Shown here in pieces: positions 44,431-55,445 of a stretch of 64,000 bases of DNA. A program made the translations under genes and the position numbers. The DNA lies in assembly GCA_032622095.1 (NCBI GenBank), contig CP136067.1, forward strand, positions 132,435,990 through 132,499,989, read 5' to 3'. Within the stretch, counting starts at the first letter, position 1. Every line of letters starts with the position of its first letter. The DNA comes from Siphonodentalium dalli. Lineage: Eukaryota; Mollusca; Scaphopoda; Gadilida; Siphonodentaliidae. The notes beneath the pieces are model-generated. The model was given only the letters and a program-made list of their open reading frames with translations. It was not told the origin of the DNA and did no database searches.

Positions 44431-47089
44431 ACCAACTCGTTTCATTCTGTGTATCTATTCAGCAGGCTTTTCTGTGTTGACACAGCTTCAGCCGTTGACG
44501 TGGAAACTAACTCTACTTCCACGCCCCACAGGTTACAATGATGTAAATATGAGTCGAAGGTCCCTCCAACTGATGTTCATGGGGGATATAGGAGATAATA
44601 CAATAAATACTGGGGGCTCAATGGTCAATAACTGTGCTCGTTATTTACTTACGAAATTAATGGAATTTTAGTGTGTTTTATTGAAGGGTTTAGCGATGTG
44701 GTCGTTGTGCATACCAAATGTGATCCGACGCCAAAAGCTTCACATCCCTCAATAAATACTATCAACATACATACAAATTTATATAGCTTTTTTTTCAGAA
44801 TAAATCCTGTACTCTCAGCTGATTTGTGTTCTGCAGTTTTGATATTATACCATGCTGCACTGTATGTTAGCCCACTATTTCCCACATGCGTTATCCAACG
44901 ATTAGTCTATGGCCGCATACTTAACAGCTCGCCCATTAAATCTCTCAACCGCTTTTAGTCATTTAGGTCAACAAGCTGTGCTCTAGGTTCGTGTTATGGT
45001 GTGTATTATTTGGAAGACGAAACTTATGAATCCCGAACATGATTTAGTGTAAGACGCACGGGTTTAAATATATAAGAAATACAACACACCTCTATACATT
45101 CTGGTAAATATAGCCATTAACACAGCATATATCATTTGTAGTGTAGTCTGAAATATGTGGTGTGATGTGAAAAATCCATTATGTTTTAGTGCGGTTCTGA
45201 CCCCAACGGAACAACATATCCTCGTACAAATAGGTTCATATAAGACCTAAATGTTCACATATGTTCACATTACTTGATTCTGATATAAGCTCGTATACCC
45301 GTTATTTCATTGAATGGCGCGGGCCACAGTGAACACATTATAAAGAGCGTTCAGCTGGTACGTCGTGTCGATGAAAATAAAAGTAGATTAAATAGTGTCG
45401 ATATAAATGACTGTTTTGACTGTGTCCTACTTGGGTTCATATTGAGCCTAATTCAGATTCAAATAATCCCTATATGGGCTTATTTCGTGTGTTTTAAACA
45501 AGTTCTATTTGAACTTATTTACGGGAGAACAGGCTGAGCGGGAAATACAAAATTCAAAGACATATTAGATGCATGGTAATCTTGAGTGTTCTAGGATAAA
45601 TATCAAGCTTTCGGATTTTAATAAATTCACGAACAGAGTATTATACTGAAACCCGAATGTCCTACTCTTGGGCCCAAACAAGCATACGGTGCCGAATAAA
45701 AGTATAGGATGGAAAATTCTGCTAAATCCATTAAGAGTACAGGGCGAAATAACAGTACAGGGTGGCAATTTACAACATGGAAGCAAGTCCATCTGAAATG
45801 CTATAAGGTCAATCATATATATTTCTCCAATTTTGCACTGTTTGTTGTTATAGGAGTTACCAAACAGACTTCCATCAACATGTTTGCATTATCTTTTCAT
45901 GATATGAATAAGGCTCCAGCAATTCTGATAAGACTATAGTATAACTTCTTGACAATCTAACTTTTTAAATAAACATACGGACCCAACTATAAGCACCATA
46001 CAGGGCGGTAACTTTTCCAAAATTTAATAAGCATACGGGTGTGCTTATTTGGATCCCAAGAGTAATACGTTTGCAAAATACATTTACACCATTGTAACCC
46101 CGTATCTCAAACACTCCAACCGATACAACCGGATTTTACACTATCTAGAAACAAACTTTTGTAGGCAATTTATGGGCTGTAATATACGCTCACAATGTCT
46201 ACTGTTGCATACCCCACGATAACCTGTTCACCATTGTGTATTTCATACATGCCTTTATTGAATTGAACTGCAATCCTATATATTAGACTATAATGCGGTT
46301 AATATATGTAAATTTATATATACCATTAACAGCATCAGATGCAGATTTAGCAAGCAGTTTATGGTAAGTTTCGAAAACTCTGACATTATATGACACATCT
46401 TCCCTGTAAAACGAATGTTGGGATTAAGTACCGCTGAAAAAAAAACTCAAACTGCACCCGTCCCCGGTCTCATGTACCTTCCCTACTATGTTTATGTTCA
46501 AAGTTGTTCCAGAATGTTTTATCTTTGTGGCGCGAATCTTTAAGCAGGGTGGATATTTCATGAGTGACTTTTAATGAAATAACGGGCATGTATTATTATT
46601 GTTCTTTGAAAACATATAATTCAATGAAGTGGGGTATTCCACGGTATACCTTGTTAGCGTATATTGTAGCTCCTATCTGACACCATTACAGTTTTAATAC
46701 CTCACTTGTATTTAAATTCGCGCAGTACTATTTTTCGCACACCCATCGGTGGGCGAATTAAAACTGAGCGAAAAATTGTATACTCCTGAGATTATACCAA
46801 ACCACATGGAAATTGAGAGTGCTATATCGATATTAATTAATGCGTTACACACATTACATAAGGTTGGACTGAATATACAATTATATTTGCATTTGCTGCG
46901 ACCAATCTCAACATCATTATCCATAAACTCATGGTAAAATCTTTGATGTTTCATAGTCTGTAATAAATACACACAGGCTATTCCAAGTTGAAAGAACGTC
47001 TCCAAATCCACAATCCCGGAGTGACATACACCGTGGTATTATAGTCAGGTTTAATTTTGTCAACCAAACTATATTTAAAATAAGGCCGT
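44431..47089. other. no gene recognised
   Basis: Several short frames without domains. Half-sites of the 39-41 kb satellite (CCCGTTATTTCAT at 45298, ATGAAATAACGGG at 46574) face each other 1.3 kb apart. 45660-46060 has weak repeated phrases (AGCATACGG, ACAGGG(C/T)GG). Confidence 0.4.
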
Positions 47090-47530
47090 GGCCAAAGAAC
47101 GGTATACCGCTCTTTAGTACCAAACGCTAACAAGCGGTATACCGCGCTTTAGCTATATGGGCCTGATACGCTAATTAACGGTATACCGCTCTTTAGCGTT
47201 TGGTGCTAAAGAACGGTATACTGCTCTTTAGTGACAAACGCTAAAGAGCGGTATACCGCGCTTTAGCTATATGGGCCTGATACGATAATGAACGGTACAC
47301 CACTCTTTAGCGTTTGGTGCTAAAGAACGGTATACTGCTCTTTATCACTCGGTGCTAAAGAGCGGTCCAGGTTGGATGAGCGGCACGTGCGTTGCCAAGA
47401 TATGTTGCGCATTGCGCCAACACACACCGTTATAATCCGTACCGCTCTTTAGCCCTCATCACCAAAGAGCGGTATACCGTTCTTTATCCCTCTGTACTAA
47501 AGCGCGGTGTACCGTTCTTTAGCCACTTCG
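47090..47530. repeat. cluster of CGGTATACCG-centred palindromes
   Basis: Eleven full or partial sites built from CTAAAGAGCGGTA and its complement (the best site is a 26-bp perfect palindrome) at about 47099, 47134, 47178, 47213, 47248, 47293, 47328, 47363, 47440, 47469 and 47503. Spacings alternate near 35 and 44 bp, and 115 bp recurs as a higher-order period. Spacers include the phrases CTATATGGGCCTGATACG and GTTTGGTGC. It lies 430 bp beyond the lectin stop codon. Confidence 0.85.
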
Positions 47531-47958
47531 TTAAAATAAATGCAACGGGTTGAATTTTTTCTGAAGTCAACAGAAGTCAACAGCCCACTAAATTTATACG
47601 CGGTTGTGCTATTAAAGTTTACACGTAACTATTTAAATATAATTTTTTTCTTTCTTCACAGCGAAACTTAAACCATCTTCACAACAAAATGATAATGCAG
47701 TTATATGTCGATGTAAATCTTCGTCGTAGCGGCCTTGAATAAACACATGCATCTTAATGAATGATTTAGAATTCAAACTGTCATCACCACTGATACAAAA
47801 CTTTTACGTAAATATTTTTTTTCAGTTTTGAATTATCGTCGTAGCACTGTGTACGAATTTAAAGGTCGCGGTTTCCAAACTGAGCGAAAATTAGTACTAT
47901 GCAAATTTAAGTACGAGTTAGGTAGTGTATGTCCGGTCGGATCGACGAGCAATCACAC
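47531..47958. other. putative 3' flank/UTR of the lectin gene
   Basis: Sequence between the lectin stop and the palindrome cluster. The plus-strand frame at 47828-48262 is the antisense shadow of the last exon. No separate gene. Confidence 0.4.
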
Positions 47959-48224
47959 TCACGCCGTGAATGTGAATTCACAGACATGTCGAAACACCCC
48001 AGCGCAGTTAACGTCATTCAACATGAATGTTAATTGGGGAGCGACGTTTCGCTTCCACATTGCACCGCATGACGCCCCGGCAAGTGGTCCCGGCTCTCCG
48101 ACGTTCCAAATGATGTCACCAGTAGCAATCGGTGTTCCGTCCATCAGACGCCAGTCACCATCCGTTACTTCATACAGTCCTACCCAAAACATACCATGTG
48201 TGTCCGCTGCGGGCCGCAAGATAC
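47959..48224 (-). CDS. lectin exon 3: C-terminal half of CTLD
   Basis: Acceptor TTATTTTACAAG|GT at 48225. Encodes FWVGLYEVTDGDWRLMDG, GEPGPLAGASC and MLNDVNC...HVCE, then five residues and TGA at 47959-47961. All C-terminal CTLD cysteines are present. Confidence 0.85.
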
Positions 48225-51200
48225 CTTGTAAAATAATTAAATGTATTAGCTTAAAGCGTTGATATATATATACAAGAAATACTTATGTGCGAATTATGGC
48301 AGATGGGTAATTGCCACAAGGCATCGATCACGCCAAAGACAGGTAGACAACTTTCCACAGACGATAACATTCGTAGCTAGATTTGCGGTGTCCGCCGTTT
48401 TATTTTTGACGCGATATTATGTATAATGCATTGAGTCAGATGACTCAGATCAACTTAGCGACTGTAATGGCGACACCATGCTACCAAAGCGGGTTTATTT
48501 TTGTTATCAAGCTAGGAATAGAACTCAAGCAATTTCGTGACTTTGATCGAAAACCTTAGCAAGACTCGTTCATTAGGCGCACATGGATCATATGAAACGC
48601 TGGCTGAAAATTTTACCGGCCTTAAAAAGCTAGCTATACTTGTAATCGATTTGAAAAGCAGGCTATTCGAATGTGATCGATGCCTTGTGACGATTACTTC
48701 ACCAGCCAAACTGTGGTGAGAAGGGAAATACATAAACGTGTATGTATGCAAACATTTGCGTCAAACCCTGAATATGTATACAGCCTCTAAAATAAAAATT
48801 AAGGCCCACTTAATTTTCGAATCCTCAGATCACATAATGTACAAGATAATTATACTATATAGGGTGCACTATATGAGGAAGCTCCCAAAACAATTGTATT
48901 ATTATTTATCCGGTCGAATAATAATAATTTCCCAAAACATCTTTTATATCAACTATCTGTTCAACGACATTTGGCATCGAGTCATCGAGAGTATGTCGGT
49001 CGGCTCGTCGAATATATGCTAGGCCGCCAAATATTCCAGGTGGAGAAAAACAACATATTTCAAAAATCGATATCTGACAACTCTTGAGATTTGATGGGGC
49101 AGGTTCCTTGACTCTAATTTAGGGGATTATGTATCTTTAACCTATATACAACGGATGTTGTTAACGGGTTGGCGGTAAAACATACCAGGATATGCGTCGT
49201 CCACATCGTTAAATTCGTTTATAATTTGGCTGTCATTCACATGCAGCAACTCTCCACCTCTCTGTGCACACAGGTCCTTCGCGTCGAGCCAAGAAAGAGA
49301 CGGGGCAGCGGCGAATGGTGTCAGGGTAAAAACCCACGCCGCGTTCATATCAGGGACGTAATGGTAGAGATGTTGTGCGGGTATCAGAACTGGAACGAAT
49401 TAAATTCCAAATGTAGAGAAAATTCACGCAAACATTAAAAGTACACGGTCTGATTGACACCCTGGGGCAAGTATGTCCGAATTTGCTATGCCAATTCGCC
49501 GCTAACCAGGCAAAATAAAAACTAAACTGGCAACCACATTAATTCGTGTCACGTGTGCAGGCATCGTATAAATCTACAAAATCATCGATATATAATATGT
49601 CGAAAACGAACACATGTACATACGCACATACTTGAGAACCCCCTTTCGTGATCTACCGATTTAGGCGACGGAAGCAATGACGATTATTGGAATTACTGTT
49701 AGCCTGGCTTATGAATGGTATGTAAACGATTTGGACGAGAGTTTGGAATACAAATATACGTACAGTGCAGAACCATAGGCGTCCTATTAACTCGTTTGAT
49801 GGGAATATTCCGATAATAAGTTGGGGAAAAAGAAAAACGAATATCTCAATCACAGGCTGTAAATTCACACTATTGGTTGTCACACAATTACCAATCAAAT
49901 GTTACTTCTAGATAACCTCAAGTTATTAATTACTTTCCGATACAGCCTGTCAAACAACAATTAAAATTCAGCTGGTCTAAATATTGCTACGAAAGTGACT
50001 TTGTGTCGTCTTGATAATGTGTTTATAAACTAATACTTGTGCATTTATTAACCCTTTACCCAACAAACCGGCCAAAAACCGGCCAAATAAAGCTTCAACA
50101 GCCTAAAATATCTTCGGTCTGTCTCAATAGAACCATACAAATATGGATATCATTGGAACCGGCTCCTTGACCACATTGTTGTTACAGTTATGCCCTGTGC
50201 AAATGCATTCTCTTATATATGCGAGTCGACCATAGGTCGCCTCGCATATATAAGAGAATGCATTGGCCTAAAACAAACTTTTTACCATTTTTTCTTACAT
50301 TCTTTAACAATTTTATAATTTTTAATGTGTTAAGCCAATGCATTCTCTTATATATGCGAGGCGACCTATGGTCGACTCGCATATATAAGAGAATGCATTG
50401 GCACAGGGCCGTTCTGTTGGGTAAAGGGTTAAACAAAATAAGCAGCGCGCAAAAGGTTTAAAAATTACTGTCATCTGGAGACTCTTCATTCGCTGTAATG
50501 TTGTAATGATTACAATTTTGGCTGTGCATTTGTGACGCGCGATTCCACGGTTCCAAGGAAATTGTGTGCCTTTTGCCAACGACATATTCAACTACATGTA
50601 TAATATTTAAATATAATAGTTGAATTCGGGTTGTGCCTGATCTGATAACGGTCAGTGTGCGCATCTGAATATATTATGTTGAAAAGTGCACTAGATCAAG
50701 CAATATCAAACTGAACAGTATAGACAGGTGTTACAGTAATACAGTTGAACAGTATAGACCGGTGTTACAGTATCACAGTTGAACAGAAAAGACCGGTGTT
50801 ACAGTATCACAGTATAGACCGGTGTTACAGTATCACAGTTGCACGTACATAATGTGTTCTACCTTCTACTATACTGTGGTGCACTTTGGTGACAATGAAG
50901 CTTTCCACACACATTCAATGTTGGGAGGAGCTTACGGTTGTTTGGATACAATTCGTCCACATAAATATTTTAATTAGTTTTACGGTGCTGCCGATGTGCA
51001 ATAATGAGATTCTTGAGTGCCTCCTTGAATTAGAGATATTTGTACAAGTATATACATACGGGTTGGTCTCACCTTGCAGACATGCGACAGGGGATTAAAT
51101 GAAGATGCGATCGGCTGTGTTGTTACAACGCTGACAATTAGGCCGGTCCAAGTTAAGCGTTGTGTCCATGACACACATAGTGCATGAATCGGGTTCATTT

Positions 51201-53974
51201 TTCCTTCACTAGGCATTTTATAACAGTGTTACAAATGTTACAATTGTCACCAACGTCTTGATCGACCACAAGACAATGGCTGAACTCCGAACGTGCAATT
51301 AAGAACCGGTTGTCCTTTTGTCTCGATCTGTGCATCTTCTATTTCCATGCTTTCATTCAGAACGAGGCCACAATTGTTTTTGTATTAGAATGTATTTATC
51401 GATATAGGTTTTTAATGGTGCTGTCCCAATCCAGTCTCAAACGAAATGCATCAAAGGGTGCGTTATCGTTAACATCTTCTATAGGTGCAATTTGCATAGT
51501 AGCCAATAAACATTGCTCAAACAACAAACAGGAACACACAATGAATGAACTCAATATAGACCTATATTGGTTGTACCACCTCAACTATTGATTTATTCGT
51601 GGAATGCTTGAAGTTTCAGCACCTGATTATAGTGTCGGTATATACAATTGGCACTTACATATAAGGATTGTTTTCGCGATGGGTGTTGCTGTTTAAAAAT
51701 GTGACATCCGTTAAAATCTCCATACACAGAAAGAATATCAATTTATAGACAGAATTTGTAAAATCATAAATCATAAATATCGCTAACTTATATTATGGAC
51801 TTTATCGGGTGCGTATAACCTGGGAAGTCAGTATTCAGGCGCTATGCCAACTGGGGAATGTAGCATCGCCGAAAATGTTAAGCAAATCAACCGTTCCGTA
51901 AACATCGTCTAAATTACACTCAATTGTAAATATTTACTTCTCGGTTCGGGACGCAACTATCTGCGATAAACTAACGAAACCGATTTCACATTCGAGAATC
52001 TCTTTATTTAATTAATAAATAAGAATGACATGTGTTGTAAATTTTTGTGTCATATTTGTTATATCATCGTTATACCGTTCTCGTGCCGAACAAGACGCAA
52101 CAAAACATGCACGAGATTAATCGGTCTTCTGATGCAAAAATCTGCAGAATTGGGCATCAACCTTTTACTGTCAAATGCTCAGAATGCCATACGATTGACT
52201 TTCTCGACAGCCATCATCAAAGTGTGCTTTCTACTACGGCCAGAGTGTAATGAAACATGCCACCAAAACATGAAGTATGAAGAAATCACAGACTATATGG
52301 CAACCTTGTGTTAGTACCTCATGTCCTTGTTTGATATATTAGCATGTATATTTTATTCATAACTAAAAAACATTCATAAAAAAAACCGAATCCAATCAAA
52401 CCAACTAGGAAAGGCCTAATTAGTCATTAAGGTGATTATTCACACCTCTACCCTAACCTACCGAAAACAATAGGTGTCTGCAAAACAGGACATGTACATG
52501 TAGATATAAATACAACAGTATTAATATGGTAACTACATAAAACGTACAATGCGTATTATCAGGCTCACTTTGGTACGGGTGAGTTGCGTCTTATCTGAGG
52601 AACATTTATCGATATGAGAAAAAAATGCATTAATATAACAATAAAAGTAAAGGAATTGGGAAGAAAAAAACAAAAACACGACTGTATGTGCCAATTAAAA
52701 AAACAAAACAACAACAAAACAAAACACAAATAAAAACCAAAAGAAACAAAACAAAACAAAAACAATAAATGCGCATCCGAATGGTTGTGCCCATACAGAC
52801 AATATATAATGCTTACATTGATCAGCAACGAATTTGTTTTATGCATTCGTTATGTCTTCAACTTTGAAATATATGACGACTGTCACTATTCTATAATCTT
52901 TGATACATGTTCAATGTTACTGCACACCTTGACTTTTCAGTAAATTATGATTTGACAACAAAATTAAAATGTTGTAATGTAATAATGAGATTTGTATAGC
53001 GCCCTAAGCTCTTGTAATTACCCCAGCTGCTGATAATGCCGAGTCTTGTGTCTGCTGCCATTTGACAGGCGCTTCACTATAGAGCGGCTTACGGATACCC
53101 AACAACCAGGTCCCTATTGTTCGTCTAGGTACGACGGAGCGAGCACAGTACAAGTCAGTTTGATAAATATACAGACTCCGTCTCAAACCAAGTTTTACTC
53201 CTACTAAAACCTAGTTTAAACCAGGGTAAAACCATGTCTAGAATAAAACCAGAGATGTCGATTCGGACCCAACTGTTGAGTAATGCCGAGTCTTGTGCCT
53301 GCCGCCATTTTACAGGGCTTCACTAGAGCGACTTATATACGGATAGCCAACAACCAGGTCCCTATGTTTCGTCTAGGTACGACGGAGCGAGCACAGTACA
53401 ACTGACCTTGCCCAAGTTACTTGACTTTAGGCAATTCAACACTGAAATTATGCGCGGATATAAAATTAGGATGAACAAACAATTCCCAATGCAGCAAGCG
53501 ACCGGCTCATTCGCTGATTGGTAGAATTATCTGCTTATGTGTATTTGATTGAAAGCTGTAGAAATGTCCATTAGCCATCACAGTTGCTCTGTCATAGTTA
53601 TATAAATATGTTGCAAATCTGAAGAAAAAAAATTGAATGGCTGCATGAAAATGTCATCGTGCTTACTCACCGTCGAACATGGCCAAATATGCCACGCTGC
53701 CTCCCGGAAACGTGACTCCGGTTGTGGATGATGTCATTGGTATGTCGTAAAGATAACACGTGTTATTCCCGCTATGATATACAAATGTGACGCAACCATT
53801 GGTGATTGTGCAGAGTCCTCCGCAACGGATGTCGCTACTTATTCCATAATGTGTGGTGAACGCACCTGGTGCGTTTACTCCGTCAAGTTCGATAACCCGT
53901 TTGAATCTTTGTCCCACTGATTCCACCGCGACGAATAGATGCAACAAGGTGAAGGCCAGAGAGCAGATGTCCAT
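47959..53974 (-). CDS. secreted PAN/apple domain C-type lectin (three exons)
   Basis: Exons 53671-53974, 49186-49389 and 47959-48224 join in one frame through two phase-1 introns to give 257 residues. Order: signal peptide 1-20, PAN/apple domain about 22-100, CTLD 120-252 ending at the final disulfide Cys251-Glu. CTLD landmarks: W135, C142, WVGL 183-186, W209, C222, C243, C251. The usual sugar/calcium EPN site reads EPG (213-215) and the WND site reads LND (238-240), so calcium-dependent sugar binding is doubtful or altered. Expected to be exported and to bind glycans or proteins outside the cell, as in invertebrate immune lectins; that role is inference. Introns of 4.3 kb and 0.8 kb contain a MITE and repeats. 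Donors are GTGAGT and GTATGT. I chose ATG 53974 because it starts the only signal-peptide-like segment in frame. Confidence 0.8.
48225..49185 (-). other. lectin intron 2
   Basis: Phase-1 intron of 961 bp, GTATGT...CAAG. 48797-48830 carries one end (GGCCCACTTAATTTTCGAAT) of the MITE family found whole at 54108-54457; no opposite end seen. Confidence 0.7.
49186..49389 (-). CDS. lectin exon 2: N-terminal half of CTLD
   Basis: Acceptor TTCGTTCCAG|TT at 49390, donor CCTG|GTATGT at 49185. Encodes AAWVFTLTPF, SWLDAKDLCAQRGGELLHVN and a helix ending in DDAYP. It has the W-x(2)-A-x(3)-C core of CTLD helix 1. 204 bp, phase 1 at both ends, so it can be skipped without shifting frame. Confidence 0.82.
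50052..50428. mobile_element. piggyBac-like MITE, full copy 2
   Basis: Same family as 629-1018 in opposite orientation: CCCTTTACCCAACA...TGTTGGGTAAAGGG with TTAA on both sides (50048-50051, 50429-50432) and two 69-bp hairpins at 50199-50267 and 50334-50402. Confidence 0.9.
50695..50840. repeat. ~37-bp minisatellite, four units
   Basis: Units of CAGTATAGAC(A/C)GGTGTTACAG plus TA(T/A)CACAGTTGAA; the last units are shortened. Confidence 0.85.
51790..52045 (+). repeat. dispersed ~250-bp repeat family, copy 2
   Basis: Shares GGCGCTATGCCAACTGG, AATGTAGCAT, CAATTGTAAATATT, GGGACGCA and TTTAATTAAT...ATAAGAATGAC with 54470-54750, and inversely with 30795-30960. No RNA-polymerase-III boxes noticed. 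Confidence 0.65.
53030..53402. repeat. 130-bp direct duplication
   Basis: TAATGCCGAGTCTTGTG, CAACAACCAGGTCCCTAT and GGTACGACGGAGCGAGCACA occur at 53034-53155 and 53282-53400, ~90% identical, 247 bp apart. Confidence 0.8.
53671..53974 (-). CDS. lectin exon 1: signal peptide and PAN/apple domain
   Basis: 101 codons plus one base. Hydrophobic leader (CSLAFTLLHLFVAV) then a PAN module with C51, C55, C61 and C73 (C-x3-C-x5-C-x11-C) in RCGGLCTITNGCVTFVYH. Donor ACG|GTGAGTAAG at 53670. Confidence 0.82.
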
Positions 53975-54107
53975 TGTAGCGGTGTCAACGTTGCTTTTAT
54001 CTTGCTACACGATGCAAAAGAAGACCAAAAATGAACATAAATGATTACGTCAAGTTTGTCAAACGACGGAAGGCGCTGCAGATATAAGTGAAAAGCCCAA
54101 TTATTGT

Positions 54108-54457
54108 TTAAAGGCGCACTTAATTTTCGAATCACCAGATCTCCAAAACATTGTATTATTAACTGATCCGGTCGAATAAACTGGGAACATGTGTCCTGCA
54201 TTTAATTTTGATCCGGACTGTACTATTATACTCAATGGAAGGGGAATAACTCTATCTCTTATAGTTTGAATTTTGATCCATTGTGGGTTGACAATGGGGG
54301 GGGGGCATGGAATGAATCTCTATCACTTGATGGACAGTCCTAGGCCACAGCTGCTTCGTATTCTGGTGGAATATATATATATTTTGGTTCCTCTTCCAAA
54401 TGGTATATAATATAGAATAATGTAATCTGGCCATTCGAAAGTTAAGTGGGCCTTTAA
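54108..54457. mobile_element. 350-bp MITE with TTTAAAGGC ends
   Basis: Left TTTAAAGGCGCACTTAATTT and right inverse TTAAAGGCCCACTTAACTTT; arms continue with CGAAT..CCAGAT. The target duplication cannot be separated from the palindromic TTTAAA ends. It lies just upstream of the lectin start. Confidence 0.65.
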
Positions 54458-54469
54458 TGACATACTATG

Positions 54470-54750
54470 TACTTGTTCGGGTGCGTGAAACTGATCAGTT
54501 AGTAAAAAGACGCTATGCCAACTGGAGGAATGTAGCATTTTAATAAAATCGCCGAAAATCTGAAGCAAATCGACCGTACCACTCCATAGAAAACATCGCC
54601 TGAACTACGCCCAATTGTAAATATTCACTACTCGAGTCGGGACGCATCTATCGGCGATAAAATAACGAAAACGATTTCGCTATCGGGAGTGACTGCATTT
54701 AATTAATGTATAAGAATGACGGTGTGTGTTGTCAATTTGGATATAATATT
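54470..54750 (+). repeat. dispersed ~250-bp repeat family, copy 3
   Basis: See 51790-52045; here the block ends TTTAATTAATGTATAAGAATGAC. It adjoins the preceding MITE. Confidence 0.65.
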
Positions 54751-54966
54751 TGTAAAAATTACGAATATATATGATGAAACGGGACATCTAGATGCGTCAA
54801 AATTGTTCGCATGAACTATCAAAATATCCAAATTTAATCTCATAATCATTTCGAATGTGCGCCAATGCACGATGTTTTAATAAATATATGTTGATTTGCT
54901 TACGCTTCTTTGAGTACGGAAGCAAATGACCTGACATTTTCTGTGTGAAACGCTTTCGCTTCAAAA
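54751..54966. other. no gene recognised
   Basis: AT-rich spacer between repeat copy and minisatellite. Confidence 0.4.
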
Positions 54967-55445
54967 CAAAATGTCAGACCAACTATCGTCCCCACTCCAC
55001 AGAACGCAACAAAATGTCAGACCAACTATCGTCCCCACTCCACTGAACGCAACAAAATGTCAGATCGACTATCGTCCCCACTCCACTGAACGCAACAAAA
55101 TGTCAGACCAACTATCGTCCCCACTCCACTGAACGCAACAAAATGTCAGATCGACTATCGTCCCCACTCCACTGAACGCAACAAAATGTCAGACCAACTA
55201 TCGTCCCCACTCCACTGAACGCAACCAAATGTCAGATCGACTATCGTCCCCACTCCACTGAACGCAACAAAATGTCAGATCGACTATCGTCCCCACTCCA
55301 CTGAACGCAACAAAATGTCAGACCAACTATCGTCCCCACTCCACTGAACGCAACAAAATGTCAGATCGACTATCGTCCCCACTCCACTGAACGCAACAAA
55401 ATGTCAGATCGACTATCGTCCCCACTCCACTGAACGCAACAAAAT
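54967..55445. repeat. 43-bp minisatellite, 11 copies in two variants
   Basis: Unit AACAAAATGTCAGA-(CCAAC or TCGAC)-TATCGTCCCCACTCCACTG plus AACGC. Variant order is A A B A B A B B A B B (A = CCAAC, B = TCGAC). Units are otherwise almost identical, so the array is young. Confidence 0.95.

Larger units (their letters stand above)
49390..53670 (-). other. lectin intron 1 with inserted repeats
   Basis: Phase-1 intron of 4.28 kb, GTGAGT...CCAG. It holds the piggyBac-like MITE (50052-50428), a minisatellite (50695-50840), a dispersed repeat copy (51790-52045), an A-rich stretch (52660-52780) and a 130-bp duplication (53030-53402). No internal exon recognised. Confidence 0.65.

Noticed and set aside
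47828..48262. 144-codon plus-strand frame
   Set aside because: Antisense shadow of the last lectin exon, which has splice sites, domain match and frame continuity on the minus strand.
54967..55445. CRISPR array
   Set aside because: Direct head-to-tail 43-bp units without unique spacers in an animal genome: a minisatellite.
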